Assembly (NCBI GenBank): GCA_017643495.1
Contig: JAEPNK010000001.1
Coordinates: forward strand, 415,623 to 479,622
Reading direction: 5' to 3'
DNA: 64,000 bases
Source of the DNA: Rhizobiaceae bacterium
Lineage (GTDB): Bacteria; Pseudomonadota; Alphaproteobacteria; Rhizobiales; Rhizobiaceae
Every line of letters begins with the position of its first letter. The first letter of the stretch is position 1. Both the position numbers and the translations under genes were made by a program. Of this stretch, positions 10,537 to 19,831 are shown in pieces. The notes below the pieces were generated by a model, which was not told where the DNA came from, did not search any database, and worked only from the letters and a program-made list of their open reading frames with translations.

Positions 10537-10844
10537 GGTATTCAAACCTTTCGTCTTGCTCTCTCTTGACCGGCACCGGCTGAATGGCCTTTGCCGTGGC
10601 TCCCGGCTTTCCCCGGGAGAGCAAAACGGGCAAAAGCGAGAGCGGTCAGACGGTTTTCGTCTTCGTTGTGGACTTCTTCACTTTTGTGGTTGTGGCAGAC
10701 ACAAACACCGCCGCCATCAGGGCGGGCGCTGTTACCGGAATGTTGTTATCACTGAAAAACATGGATCTTGCCGTTAGTGTCTGTCGCGGCGGGTATACGC
10801 CGTTTGGCGCAAGAGTCAATATCGGATGGTATGGATGACGACCG
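10537..10844. other. 308-base gap upstream of asd
   Basis: The gap holds a clean GC hairpin, CTCCCGG at 10600-10606 with CCGGGAG at 10613-10619. It would lie in the asd leader or end a transcript coming from the right, but no U tract follows on either strand. Open frames of 84 (plus) and up to 105 (minus) codons overlap each other here and neither has convincing coding character. One short minus-strand candidate is listed separately. Confidence 0.4.
10646..10762 (-). CDS. possible 38-residue peptide, hydrophobic with lysine-rich tail
   Basis: An ATG-initiated frame of 38 codons lies between the acetyltransferase and asd. The middle is hydrophobic (APALMAAVFVSA) and the tail is threonine/lysine-rich and ends KTKTV. 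No strong ribosome binding site precedes it. I do not recognise a family, and the composition may only reflect chance. It is listed because the gap is otherwise unexplained. Confidence 0.15.
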   Translation of the reverse strand: MFFSDNNIPVTAPALMAAVFVSATTTKVKKSTTKTKTV

Positions 10845-11351
10845 TCAGTCCCAAGCGTAAGCGATCTTGTCGAGGCGCTTCTGGTCAAAATGCTCAGATC
10901 CCTTGGCAATCGCCCGGCCGCCAGCATTTTCATAAAAGGAGATTGCCGGCCCGTTGTCTGCAAGAACCCACACGGCTGTTCCCTTGTATCCGCGCCGTTT
11001 CAGTTCAGACCTTGCATCGCTGAACAGCCGGGTACCGATACCAATGCCCTGATATTCAGGCTGGACGTAGATTTCATATATTTCACCTTCCAGCGGAAAG
11101 GTGCTTACCCTGTTTGGCCCAAGCGTCGCATAACCGGCAATTGTGTCATCCACCTCGATCACCAGAATGATGGTAGATTTGCGGATCGCCGTCGCCCACC
11201 AGTCCCGCCCCCTGCGGTTGATCATGCGCGCAAGTGCACCATGCGGCACAATACCCGCATAGGCATTCTGCCATGAACTGGCATGGACATCGGCAATACG
11301 ACCGGCATCTTCCGGCTGCGCCCGTCTGGTTTCGGCAATGACACTGTACAT
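10845..11351 (-). CDS. GNAT-family N-acetyltransferase
   Basis: The 168-residue protein has the acetyl-CoA binding signature of the GNAT fold in YVQPEYQGIGIGTRLF (residues about 95-110) and a C-terminal ALADNGPAISFYENAG-like segment, here VLADNGPAISFYENAG. The N-terminal ADVHASSWQNAYAGIVP is typical of the RimI/YjaB-like small acetyltransferases whose substrates are not known. It begins with ATG and ends 6 bases from the unexplained gap before asd. An inverted repeat, ACACTG-N10-CAGTGT, spans its start codon (11341-11362). Confidence 0.8.
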   Translation of the reverse strand: MYSVIAETRRAQPEDAGRIADVHASSWQNAYAGIVPHGALARMINRRGRDWWATAIRKSTIILVIEVDDTIAGYATLGPNRVSTFPLEGEIYEIYVQPEYQGIGIGTRLFSDARSELKRRGYKGTAVWVLADNGPAISFYENAGGRAIAKGSEHFDQKRLDKIAYAWD

Positions 11352-11393
11352 ATCGCCAGTGTACGTTTACTTTTTGTTTACCAAAAGGGAAAA

Positions 11394-11445
11394 ACTGAAA
11401 TTTTCCGGGTTTTGAACTGAAATTGACACCCTTTCCGGGTTTTTG
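11394..11445. repeat. imperfect direct repeat upstream of chrA
   Basis: ACTGAAATT followed by TTCCGGGTTTT occurs twice in tandem, at 11394-11414 and 11416-11445. The second copy has seven extra bases between the two blocks. The repeat lies in the 280-base space between the acetyltransferase and chrA. It could be a pair of regulator sites or simple sequence drift. Confidence 0.4.
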
Positions 11446-11469
11446 CATACCAAAACCGGGAGGGGCTTC

Positions 11470-11556
11470 ATGTACGTTACAGGCTTGGATTCTGGCCATT
11501 CCCCACAGCTAGCGAACGGAAATCTCAACAAAAATCTCGCAATCCGGCTATCATGA
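11470..11556 (+). CDS. possible 28-residue leader peptide upstream of chrA
   Basis: A short ATG frame, MYVTGLDSGHSPQLANGNL and onward to a TGA at 11554, is preceded by GGGAGGGG five bases upstream, a better ribosome binding site than most genes here have. It ends 75 bases before the chrA start, so it could be a leader peptide. Nothing else supports translation and the peptide has no recognisable feature. Confidence 0.2.
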   Translation: MYVTGLDSGHSPQLANGNLNKNLAIRLS

Positions 11557-11631
11557 AGGTTGATTTCATCCAGATTTCGTAAATCCGGGATTGTGTATTG
11601 TCACATGGCAAACCCTGTCTGGAGACATGGC

Positions 11632-12930
11632 ATGAATATTCAGGAATCGTCAAGCGAACTGTCTGGAGACGTTCCGACCCTGGCTGAATCCAGCAGGATA
11701 TGGTGGAAAATCGGAATCTTGTCCTTTGGCGGCCCTGCCGCGCAGATTGCGCTCATGCACCGGATACTGGTTGAGGAAAAATCCTGGCTGACCGAACGAC
11801 AATTCCTCAATGCGCTGAACTTCTGCATGTTGCTGCCCGGCCCCGAAGCAATGCAACTGGCAACCTATGCAGGATGGCGCCTGCACGGAACCAGGGGTGG
11901 GCTGATAGCCGGGTTGGCGTTCGTACTGCCCGGTGCAGCAGTCATTCTGGCACTTGCGTCGGTATATGCCCTTTTCGGAGATGTACCGCTTGTCAGCGCA
12001 CTTTTTCTCGGGGTCAAGGCGGCAGTTTTGGTGATCGTTATTGAAGCCTTGATGAAGGTTTCAAGGCGCGCCTTGAACCTGCCGGCGCATTATGTGATTG
12101 CCGCCCTTGCCTTTGTCGGAATATTCTTCCTGGAACTGCCCTACCCGTTGATTGTTCTGGCTGCCGCGCTCTACGGATATTATCAGGCGCGCAATTCTGA
12201 AGCGGAAACGGTCACAACAGCCACGCCCCGGACACCATTTACCGCCACGATCAGGACAGTCGCTGGCTGGCTGATAATCTGGTGGGCACCGGTGCTTTTA
12301 TTGTGGCTGGTTGCACCCGAGAGCATTCTGGTATCAATCGCGGTTTTCTTTTCCAAACTGGCCGTCGTAACATTTGGAGGAGCCTATGCGGTACTTGCAT
12401 ACATGGCCCAGGATGTGGTTGACGGATTTGGCTGGCTGACAACTGCCCAGATGATGGACGGGCTTGGGCTGGCGGAAACAACCCCGGGTCCGCTGATTCT
12501 CGTTACAGAGTTTGTCGGGTTCATCGCCGCCCATGGTGCTGGCGGTATGCCTCTGGCAGTTGCAGGCGCCCTTGTCACCCTATGGGTCACCTTTGCCCCT
12601 TGTTTTCTTTGGATTTTTGCAGGCAGCCCTTACATTGAACATCTTTCGGCACAGCCGGGCCTTCGCGGTGCATTGTCTGCGATAACCGCTGCTGTAGTCG
12701 GCGTTATTCTCAATCTGTCAGTCTGGTTTTCACTTCATGTCTTGTTTACCGGAATGAATGAAGTCTCGGCCGGTCCGGCAAGACTGCTTGTTCCTGATCC
12801 GGCCACGCTGGACTGGAGGGTGCTGGTTCTGGCACTCATGTCAGGCTATTTCATGCTTGCCCGTCACTGGAGCGTTATCACGGTTCTGGCGTTAGCGGCT
12901 TGCGGTGGCCTTCTTCTTTCCGCCTTTTGA
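11632..12930 (+). CDS. chrA: chromate transporter, two-domain ChrA
   Basis: The protein is a full-length CHR-family permease built of two homologous halves. The first has the FGGPAAQIALMH and FLNALNFCMLLPGPEAMQLA motifs, the second the matching FGGAYAVLAYMAQ and GLAETTPGPLILV. About ten hydrophobic helices are visible. Such proteins export chromate by exchange or proton coupling and give chromate resistance. Starts at 11560 (TTG) and 11605 (ATG) lack ribosome binding sites; ATG 11632 has GGAGA seven bases upstream and gives 432 residues. Its last 39 bases overlap the convergent gene at 12892. No chrB regulator is nearby. Confidence 0.9.
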   Translation: MNIQESSSELSGDVPTLAESSRIWWKIGILSFGGPAAQIALMHRILVEEKSWLTERQFLNALNFCMLLPGPEAMQLATYAGWRLHGTRGGLIAGLAFVLPGAAVILALASVYALFGDVPLVSALFLGVKAAVLVIVIEALMKVSRRALNLPAHYVIAALAFVGIFFLELPYPLIVLAAALYGYYQARNSEAETVTTATPRTPFTATIRTVAGWLIIWWAPVLLLWLVAPESILVSIAVFFSKLAVVTFGGAYAVLAYMAQDVVDGFGWLTTAQMMDGLGLAETTPGPLILVTEFVGFIAAHGAGGMPLAVAGALVTLWVTFAPCFLWIFAGSPYIEHLSAQPGLRGALSAITAAVVGVILNLSVWFSLHVLFTGMNEVSAGPARLLVPDPATLDWRVLVLALMSGYFMLARHWSVITVLALAACGGLLLSAF

Positions 12931-14304
12931 CGAGCTCTCCCCTGCAATTTCCCTGCTTCGCTCATTGAGAATTTCACGCACGGATTCCCAGAGGAAGGAA
13001 AAGGACTGAAACCCCTCTTCCGTCACGTCATCCGTATCCAGCGCCTTGACGACGCTTTCGAGCAGATCAAACATCTGCTCGCGAATGCTGCCAATTTCAG
13101 CCATCGAACCGGCCTGCCTTGCATTCTGGGCGATTTCAAGCAGGACGTAGTTATAGCTGTCCATCCGGTTTTTCTGGGACGAAACAAGTCTTGAACGCAA
13201 GGCAAGCAATCCGGAAAGAAGCATTGCAAACAGTGTTACACCAAGCGCGAGCGGCTCTGCATTCTCCTGCAAAAAGGACGGCTCGTTACGGTCAAAATAT
13301 TGCTGCGCCCCGTCATGCAGGGGAACATTCAACCCGCGTCCGGCATCCGGTTCGCTTATGGCAGAGGCAAGGGCAAACCGGATAACCAGATCTAGCCGGT
13401 GCTCAAAAAGAATTCGGGTCAATTCCCTTACTGCCTCATCCGGCACATCCTTCCGGGTTACCAGAATACGTTCCACCGTCGGAACCTGCGTATTATCCGC
13501 AGGGGTCGGGCTGCTGCCGGCAAATGCGCCAAGCGGCACTTCGCCAACCCGAAGGAACGGTCGCTTGAGCGCCATGGCCGGCGCTTGGTCAATGCTGAGA
13601 AAATCCAGTCCGATCCCCTTCAGTTCGGCATCCTCGAACAGGTTGATGAGAAGCCGGTCACGCAGTGAACGTACTGTGAAAAGGGCATCGACCTTACCAG
13701 ACAGGAGGGCCTGGGACGCTGCCCCAAACTGCATTACCTTCCAGTCCATCTTCTCGATCGGCAGGTCATAATGGTCTCCGACAATCCAGAACGAGCGGAA
13801 CTCGTCCGTTCCAAAGCGGGGAATGGCAATCCGCTTTCCGCCAAGATCCGGCACAGTATCTATGCCGCGGTCACGCCTTGTTATGATCTGGAAATAGTCG
13901 GGAAAGAGATCCGCCACCATCCGCACTGCATTCACGACCGGTGTATCCGAGCGGATGGTGGCCATGTCCACCTTGTCCGCATTCAGCAGAGAGATATTGC
14001 GACTGGAATCACTGGTGGCGATCACCTTCAGTCGAATGGTGTCCGAGTGTCGCGCAACAACATCGGCCACCTCTTTCATCAATTCGTGGGAATCGGAGCG
14101 GTAAGGCCCCGCTCCGACGCTGAGCACTACCGGGCCCTGATCGCGTGAATAGAGCCAGTAGGCAACCGAACCGACAAGAACAGCAATGATCAGGGCGAAC
14201 AGTGACCACACCCTGTAACGGTGAAGCCGTGATCCCTGTGTATTCGCTCCTGCCGGAAAGGGTTTCCCAGCGGGGTCAGCCTTGTTAGAAATCCGGCCTG
14301 GCAT
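12892..14304 (-). CDS. membrane-anchored TAXI-family TRAP-type solute-binding protein
   Basis: The central 280 residues match TAXI solute-binding proteins: VLSVGAGPYRSDSHELMKEVA, ISLLNADKVDMATIRSD and DLGGKRIAIPRFGT are in the expected order. Unusually, there is an N-terminal membrane helix at about 30-55 that looks uncleaved, and a second helix near residue 355 followed by about 90 polar residues that would be cytoplasmic. Standard TAXI proteins are secreted and about 320 residues long. No TRAP membrane subunit is adjacent, so transport is doubtful and sensing is possible. ATG 14304 has GGAG nine bases upstream; the frame itself opens at TTG 14319. The 3' end overlaps chrA by 39 bases. Confidence 0.8.
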   Translation of the reverse strand: MPGRISNKADPAGKPFPAGANTQGSRLHRYRVWSLFALIIAVLVGSVAYWLYSRDQGPVVLSVGAGPYRSDSHELMKEVADVVARHSDTIRLKVIATSDSSRNISLLNADKVDMATIRSDTPVVNAVRMVADLFPDYFQIITRRDRGIDTVPDLGGKRIAIPRFGTDEFRSFWIVGDHYDLPIEKMDWKVMQFGAASQALLSGKVDALFTVRSLRDRLLINLFEDAELKGIGLDFLSIDQAPAMALKRPFLRVGEVPLGAFAGSSPTPADNTQVPTVERILVTRKDVPDEAVRELTRILFEHRLDLVIRFALASAISEPDAGRGLNVPLHDGAQQYFDRNEPSFLQENAEPLALGVTLFAMLLSGLLALRSRLVSSQKNRMDSYNYVLLEIAQNARQAGSMAEIGSIREQMFDLLESVVKALDTDDVTEEGFQSFSFLWESVREILNERSREIAGESSSKGGKKKATASR

Positions 14305-14340
14305 GTTTTCTGTCTCCAAACCCTGCCGGAACCCCGGTTA

Positions 14341-15570
14341 TCAGCGCGCGTTTCTGGCAGCCAGTGTGCGCAGCCGCAAGGCATTCAGCCGGATAAAGCC
14401 GGCCGCATCCTTCTGGTCATAGGCCCCCTGGTCATCTTCAAAGGTCACCAGTTCTTCTGAATACAGCGACTGGTCGCTGTCGCGCCCGACAACAATTACG
14501 TTGCCCTTGTAGAGCTGCAGCATCACCTTGCCTTCGACACGCGACTGGGAATGGTCAATGGCTGCCTGCAGCATTTCACGTTCCGGCGAGAACCAGAAAC
14601 CGTTATAGATCAACTCTGCGTAACGTGGCATCAGTTCATCCTTGAGATGCGCCGCGCCACGGTCGAGTGTGATTGATTCCATCGCACGGTGGGCGGACAA
14701 AAGGATCGTTCCCCCCGGGGTTTCGTAAATGCCTCGTGATTTCATGCCGACAAAGCGGTTCTCGACCAGATCAAGCCTGCCAATACCATTGTCGTGGCCA
14801 AGCCGGTTGAGTTCAGCCAGCAGTGTGGCTGGCGACATGCGCTTGCCGTTCAAGCCGATAGCATCACCCTTCTCGAATTCGATCTCGACATCGACTGGCT
14901 GATCCGGTGCATCCATTGGCGAGATGGTGCGCTGGAACACATATTCTTCCGGGCCGACAGCAGGGTCTTCAAGAACCTTGCCTTCCGAAGACGAGTGCAA
15001 CAGGTTGGCATCGACGGAAAATGGTGCTTCCCCATGCTTGTCCTTGGGTACAGGAATCTGGTGCTCCATGGCAAAATTGATGAGGTCTGTCCGCGACTTG
15101 AAAGACCAGTCACGCCAAGGCGCGATTACCTTGATATTAGGGTCCAGCGCATAAGCTGAAAGCTCAAACCGCACCTGGTCATTGCCCTTGCCTGTTGCCC
15201 CGTGAGCAATCGCGTCTGCACCCGTTTCACGGGCAATCTCGACAAGACGCTTGGAAATCAGGGGGCGGGCAATCGAGGTGCCCAACAAGTACACCCCTTC
15301 ATAGACCGTATTGGCCCGGAACATCGGGAAGACAAAGTCGCTTACGAATTCCTCACGAACATCCTCAACGAAAATCTCCTTGATGCCCAGCATTTCCGCT
15401 TTCTTGCGTGCCGGCTCCAGTTCCTCGCCCTGCCCGAGATCGGCAGTGAAGGTAACCACTTCCGCATCATATTCCGTTTGCAGCCATTTCAGGATGATTG
15501 ATGTATCCAGCCCGCCGGAATAGGCGAGTACAACCTTGTTGACCTTGTCTTTGGAAATTGTCATGGGCAT
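14341..15570 (-). CDS. argG: argininosuccinate synthase
   Basis: ArgG joins citrulline and aspartate with ATP to form argininosuccinate in arginine biosynthesis. The pyrophosphatase-type ATP loop is [12 protein letters not shown] near residue 12, and the [13 protein letters not shown] citrulline/aspartate-binding segment is intact. The open frame runs far upstream to 15900, but the family begins just before the ATP loop. ATG 15570 has AAGG at a good distance and gives 409 residues; ATG 15564 is an alternative. It is divergent from lysE, which exports amino acids, although the pairing need not be functional. Confidence 0.96.
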   Translation of the reverse strand: MPMTISKDKVNKVVLAYSGGLDTSIILKWLQTEYDAEVVTFTADLGQGEELEPARKKAEMLGIKEIFVEDVREEFVSDFVFPMFRANTVYEGVYLLGTSIARPLISKRLVEIARETGADAIAHGATGKGNDQVRFELSAYALDPNIKVIAPWRDWSFKSRTDLINFAMEHQIPVPKDKHGEAPFSVDANLLHSSSEGKVLEDPAVGPEEYVFQRTISPMDAPDQPVDVEIEFEKGDAIGLNGKRMSPATLLAELNRLGHDNGIGRLDLVENRFVGMKSRGIYETPGGTILLSAHRAMESITLDRGAAHLKDELMPRYAELIYNGFWFSPEREMLQAAIDHSQSRVEGKVMLQLYKGNVIVVGRDSDQSLYSEELVTFEDDQGAYDQKDAAGFIRLNALRLRTLAARNAR

Positions 15571-15729
15571 GTAACCTTGTGGGAGATGCGGCCAGTTCCC
15601 GCGTTCGGTCAGGAAACGGGTTGCCGCCGTTGAAATTTCGGGCAATGTAGCGATTATTGCAAACTGCGCAAGGTTTCTGAACTGCCTTTGGCCGCCAGCA
15701 ATTGCCATCGTCTGAAAAGGAGACAACCC

Positions 15730-16371
15730 ATGGAGTTTTTGCCATCTCTTCCGGTGCTTGCGGCTTTCACCCTGGCATCCTTTGTCCTGACGATTACACC
15801 TGGCCCTGACATGACACTGTTTCTTGGACGTGCCCTGGGCCAGGGTCGCGCAGCAGGTCTCGCAGCCATGTTCGGTGCGGTAACCGGTATTGTCATCCAC
15901 ACCCTGCTCGCAGCTTTCGGAATTTCAGCGCTTCTGGCAGCTTCCCCAAAGGCCTTTCTGGCCCTGAAAATTGTTGGTGCACTCTACCTTTTGTGGCTGG
16001 CCGTGGATGCCATAAGAAACGGATCCGCCTTTACACTGAAAAGTGAAAAAACCAGACAAACAACTTTGTTCGGTAACTGGCTGACAGGCATTGGCATCAA
16101 TCTGATGAATCCGAAGATCGTCCTGTTCTTCATTACCTTCCTGCCACAGTTCATTACACCAGGCGATTCGAACGCAATGGGGAAAATCATTTTCCTCGGC
16201 CTGTATTTTATCCTGTTCGCCTGCGTGTGCTGTTCCCTGATGATCATTGCAGTCGATCACATCGCCGCCAGCCTGAAGAAAAATCGCAAAGTGACCCGCT
16301 TTATTGACTGGCTGTTTGCCGGCATTTTTTCAGCTTTCGCAATCCGGATGCTTCTCACTGAGCGCGGCTGA
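15730..16371 (+). CDS. LysE/RhtB-family amino acid exporter
   Basis: The 213-residue protein begins with helices containing [23 protein letters not shown], the signature of the LysE/RhtB family, and has about six membrane segments. Members export lysine, homoserine, threonine or homoserine lactones; the substrate cannot be read from the sequence. The start is ATG 15730, with AAAAGGAG eight bases upstream. It is divergent from argG across 159 bases. Confidence 0.88.
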   Translation: MEFLPSLPVLAAFTLASFVLTITPGPDMTLFLGRALGQGRAAGLAAMFGAVTGIVIHTLLAAFGISALLAASPKAFLALKIVGALYLLWLAVDAIRNGSAFTLKSEKTRQTTLFGNWLTGIGINLMNPKIVLFFITFLPQFITPGDSNAMGKIIFLGLYFILFACVCCSLMIIAVDHIAASLKKNRKVTRFIDWLFAGIFSAFAIRMLLTERG

Positions 16372-16622
16372 ATACAAATCATCTAAACCGGATTCCGAAA
16401 CAGGGCACCTGACCTTCAAAAGATGAATAGCCGGATACCGCAATGAGCATATGCAAATGAGACGCATTATAAGTTATTGATTTTACTTGATTTTTCAAAA
16501 TATTTTGTTTATCTAGCAGGCATCGACGCGCTGAGTTGTTGCCCTGACCTCTACGCATTCTTCTTTCGCCACCATGCTTGCCTGCAATTCCGGGCATGGG
16601 ATAATCTTGGGAGAATTTGTCT
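16372..16622. other. 251-base gap upstream of mntP
   Basis: The gap is AT-rich around 16451-16515. It contains a short dyad, ATGC at 16451-16454 with GCAT at 16464-16467 and AATG-N5-CATT inside it. A manganese- or iron-responsive repressor could use such a site, but the match to known Mur or Fur boxes is poor. I looked for the yybP-ykoY manganese riboswitch expected before some mntP genes and did not find its conserved segments. Confidence 0.3.
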
Positions 16623-17186
16623 GTGTCTGCTGTATCCATCAGTATCCTGGCCTTTTCCATGTCCATCGACGCATTTATTGCCTGCATGGGGAAGGGGGCC
16701 AATCTGGCCAAACCATCCTTTTCCACTGCAATCAGGACCGGTGCGGTTTTCGGCGCGATCGAAGCTGTCACACCCCTTGTTGGTTGGGCAATCGGAGTTG
16801 CAGCCAGCCAATATGTTGCAGCGATCGACCACTGGATTGCATTTGCCCTTCTGGCCGCCGTCGGTCTTCACATGACCCGGCATTCTCTTGCAGCCAGTGA
16901 CGGGCATGGTGTTCCCGGAACCATGACTTTCTGGGTGATCATCGTAACCGCCATAGGCACTTCGCTGGATGCAATGGCCGTTGGCATGTCACTTGCGCTG
17001 CTCGATGCAGATATCATTGTCATAGCCATGATGATCGGGCTTACAACCATGCTGATGAGCTCCATCGGACTGATGCTCGGCAGATATCTGGGGCAACGAT
17101 TCGGAAAGGCCGCGGAGGCCCTGGGAGGTTTTGCACTGATTGGGCTCGGGACACTGATACTTTGCGAACACCTGACAGCAGCCTGA
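16623..17186 (+). CDS. mntP: manganese efflux pump MntP
   Basis: MntP exports Mn(II) across the inner membrane. The six-helix architecture is clear, with the conserved acidic residues of the two repeats in SMSIDAF and GTSLDAMAVG. At 187 residues it has the usual size. The frame opens at TTG 16617, only two bases after GGGAG, but GTG 16623 lies eight bases after that site and gives the same distance to the SMS-D motif as in Escherichia coli MntP. No Mn regulator gene is adjacent. Confidence 0.92.
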   Translation: MSAVSISILAFSMSIDAFIACMGKGANLAKPSFSTAIRTGAVFGAIEAVTPLVGWAIGVAASQYVAAIDHWIAFALLAAVGLHMTRHSLAASDGHGVPGTMTFWVIIVTAIGTSLDAMAVGMSLALLDADIIVIAMMIGLTTMLMSSIGLMLGRYLGQRFGKAAEALGGFALIGLGTLILCEHLTAA

Positions 17187-17229
17187 CAGGGCAGCCAGGT
17201 CAGCAACTTTCTAGAAGCTATGGAGGTGT

Positions 17230-17718
17230 TCAGGCCTTGTTTCTCGGCTTTTCAGGGCCAAGCCATTTGCCGGCACTTCTGCCGGCAACAAGCCAATAAA
17301 AGAAAGCTGCGATGAAACCGGCAGCGAGCGTTACAATGATGGTGCCTTCCTTTGGTGTAACCCCCTCCGGCAAATGGGTGACCATGGCAAACAGTGCGAC
17401 AACTCCACCAAGAACAAGATGGGTCACCAGCCCGCGCCATCGCATCAGTTCCGTCGCCAGAATGACTAGTATCAGCGGAATGCCGACCAGACCGGCCAAC
17501 TCAAAGGAGGCAATTGCCCCGAAACCAATCGCTGCAATTGCCAGAATGGCATATTCGATATCTCCGCCTTCAGCTGTTTCGCGGCCATCCACAGTGACAT
17601 CCGGATAAATCCCCGAAGCAAGCCCGAACCCGAAAAGCAGACCTGCGGCAAGCAAGGCAATTCCCAGTGCAACAAGGATGGTCAGCAACCGGACAAAGGC
17701 GGATACAAGAAGGCTCAA
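17230..17718 (-). CDS. conserved membrane protein of unknown function behind rlmN
   Basis: This 162-residue protein has four hydrophobic segments, the first at residues 5-30 and the others near 60-80, 90-112 and 130-150. I do not recognise the family. It begins one base after the rlmN stop, so the two are almost surely cotranscribed. The frame is open to TTG 17739 inside rlmN, but TTG 17718 has GGAG six bases upstream and is preferred. It converges on mntP with 43 bases between the stops. Confidence 0.65.
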   Translation of the reverse strand: MSLLVSAFVRLLTILVALGIALLAAGLLFGFGLASGIYPDVTVDGRETAEGGDIEYAILAIAAIGFGAIASFELAGLVGIPLILVILATELMRWRGLVTHLVLGGVVALFAMVTHLPEGVTPKEGTIIVTLAAGFIAAFFYWLVAGRSAGKWLGPEKPRNKA

Positions 17719-17719
17719 G

Positions 17720-18952
17720 TCACTCTCCGTGGCCGGCAATCATCATTGCTTCGAGTGCAAGCCGTTCGCTTTTGCGCAACCGTTCCGATTCGGATTTGAG
17801 CTGCCCGCAAGCGGCAAGAATATCGCGACCACGCGGAGTGCGTATCGGCGACGCATAACCGTTTGCATTGATGAAGTCGGCAAACTTCTCGATCTGCTCC
17901 CAGTCCGAACATTCGTAAACCGATCCGGGCCACGGATTGAACGGGATAAGGTTGATCTTTGCCGGGATACCCTTGAGAAGCCGGACCAGTCCCTTGGCAT
18001 CCTCAAGTGAGTCATTGACACCTTTCAGCATGACATATTCGAACGTGATACGTTTTGCATTGCTGAGGCCGGGATAATTCCGGCAAGCATCCATCAAGTC
18101 CTTCAAGGGGTATTTCTTGTTGATCGGCACCAGTTCGTCACGTAATTCATCCGTGACCGCATGCAGCGAAATGGCGAGCATGACGCCTATCTCGTCCCCG
18201 GTTCTCTGGATATTGGGCACCACACCGGAAGTTGACAGCGTAACCCTTCGCCTGGACAGGGAAAGCCCGTCTCCGTCGGTTGCAATCAACAATGCCTTTT
18301 TGACATGATCGAAATTGTATAGCGGCTCCCCCATACCCATCATGACAATGTTTGAGACCTTCCTGCCTTCAAGCGGCACGATTGCTCCCTGAGGGGTATC
18401 GGCATCGGGAAAGTCTCCCAAACGGTCACGCGCCACCAGCAACTGGGCGAGAATTTCACCAGCTGTCAGATTGCGAACAAGCTTCTGGGTACCTGTATGG
18501 CAAAAGGAACAGGTGAGCGTGCAGCCAACTTGCGAAGAAATGCACAAGGTTCCCCGGCCCTCTTCTGGTATGTAGACAGTTTCAACCTCGACCGGTTTTC
18601 CCGCACCCATGGAGGGAAACTGCAACAGCCACTTTCGTGTGCCGTCGTTTGAAACCTGTTCCTCGATGATTTTCGGCCGCGCGATATCAAAACGGTCCGC
18701 CAGTATCTGCCGGAAATCCTTTGACAGGTTCTTCATCTCCGAAAAGTCTGAAACGCCCCGAATATACAACCAGTGCCAAAGCTGGCTTACCCGCATGCGG
18801 ATCTGTTTTTCGGCCACGCCGGCTTCCCGCAATGCATCGCCCATCTCCTCGCGGGAAAGACCGACAAGAGAAGGCCGCAAAGGCGTTTTGGCAACAAGCG
18901 CATCTGTTTCAGCGCGTGTCTGGGGATGAGTTAAATCGAGAGATACTGCCAT
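17720..18952 (-). CDS. rlmN: dual-specificity 23S rRNA/tRNA adenine C2-methyltransferase RlmN
   Basis: RlmN is a radical SAM enzyme that methylates C2 of A2503 in 23S rRNA and A37 in some tRNAs. The iron-sulfur cysteines are in [13 protein letters not shown] and the second catalytic cysteine is in [11 protein letters not shown] near the C terminus. The 410-residue length is normal. Translation starts at ATG 18952. In rhizobia rlmN commonly lies near argG and an IalB-type gene, as here. A membrane protein gene follows with a one-base gap. Confidence 0.97.
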   Translation of the reverse strand: MAVSLDLTHPQTRAETDALVAKTPLRPSLVGLSREEMGDALREAGVAEKQIRMRVSQLWHWLYIRGVSDFSEMKNLSKDFRQILADRFDIARPKIIEEQVSNDGTRKWLLQFPSMGAGKPVEVETVYIPEEGRGTLCISSQVGCTLTCSFCHTGTQKLVRNLTAGEILAQLLVARDRLGDFPDADTPQGAIVPLEGRKVSNIVMMGMGEPLYNFDHVKKALLIATDGDGLSLSRRRVTLSTSGVVPNIQRTGDEIGVMLAISLHAVTDELRDELVPINKKYPLKDLMDACRNYPGLSNAKRITFEYVMLKGVNDSLEDAKGLVRLLKGIPAKINLIPFNPWPGSVYECSDWEQIEKFADFINANGYASPIRTPRGRDILAACGQLKSESERLRKSERLALEAMMIAGHGE

Positions 18953-19035
18953 GCGATGCCCTTACCACATGACCGGGCGAAAAGCACCACTTCCCGGCAA
19001 CACCCGAAAGCGGCATGCCGGAATGTCATGTATGC

Positions 19036-19557
19036 TTACTTGCAGCTTTGCATTTCCTGCAGGGAGGCGGTTACACCGGAGAGCGAATAGGTATAGCTCG
19101 TTTCAGTGCCACGGCGGGACTTGCCGGAGACTGTCATCTTGCTCCCGGCACGCATTGCAGCAACAACCGTTGATTCTTCTGACGGGTTTTCCATCCAGGC
19201 ATTGCTTCCCTTCGTGAACATGGCAAATTCCTTGCCGTCAATGTTCAGGGTAACCTTGGAATTGTCTGCAAACGGATAGCCAACCGTAAACTGCGGTTCG
19301 AAACTGACGCTCTGTCCGGGATGCTTGGCAAGCATGAAAAACACATCGCCATGGTCACGGTCTGACGGTTCCTTTTGTGTCGGAATTGACAGAACGTAAC
19401 AAACCTTGCCCTGCGCCCCGTTATGGGAATAGGCGCCCCATGCATTGTGCTGCTTGATTCGCGTAGGCGTCTGTGCGTTCGCCACGCTGGTGAGATTGCC
19501 GAGTATGATTGCTGCTGTTGCCGCACCAGCAAGAACAATCCTGAAATTCATTCTCAT
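19036..19557 (-). CDS. ialB: invasion-associated locus B (IalB) family exported protein
   Basis: A signal peptide (MRMNFRIVLAGAATAAIILG, cleavage near ANA-Q) precedes a domain of about 145 residues of the IalB family. Typical segments are CYVLSIPTQKEPSDRDHGDV, FMLAKHP and the closing QEMQSCK. Two cysteines, in GKVCYV and at the C terminus, could form the family disulfide. IalB was named in Bartonella for erythrocyte invasion, but paralogues are common in non-pathogenic Hyphomicrobiales and their job there is unknown. ATG 19557 is chosen because it precedes the signal peptide directly; ATG 19551 is equally possible. Confidence 0.8.
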   Translation of the reverse strand: MRMNFRIVLAGAATAAIILGNLTSVANAQTPTRIKQHNAWGAYSHNGAQGKVCYVLSIPTQKEPSDRDHGDVFFMLAKHPGQSVSFEPQFTVGYPFADNSKVTLNIDGKEFAMFTKGSNAWMENPSEESTVVAAMRAGSKMTVSGKSRRGTETSYTYSLSGVTASLQEMQSCK

Positions 19558-19815
19558 TGCCAGTCCCGTTAGTGTTTTTGATAATGGCGCATGCTCAGCG
19601 CCATATCTGTTATCGCCCATGGTTTGAGCTTAATATGCGTTAACATAGGTTATCAAAAAGTGAACAGATTCCATAAAAAATTATGGATTTCACCCTAAGC
19701 CCCTGCGCCAGCTTGAATGTTCTGCCGCGCATTGTCGGCAGGATAGCTGAACAAAAGGCAAAAACAAGGCAATGCCACGTTCACCGAATCACGAATCCGG
19801 ATTCAGCCATTGCGA

Positions 19816-19831
19816 TTCCGTGATCACGGAA
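19816..19831. repeat. perfect 16-bp palindrome across the stop codon of the SpoU gene
   Basis: TTCCGTGATCACGGAA is a perfect palindrome that includes the stop codon of the methyltransferase gene (19824-19826). With no loop it would form a poor RNA hairpin, and no U tract follows on the minus strand. It may be a protein binding site or coincidence. Confidence 0.45.

Noticed and set aside
16372-16622. yybP-ykoY-type manganese riboswitch before mntP
   Set aside because: I could not find the conserved loop segments or a paired architecture; only a weak dyad is present.
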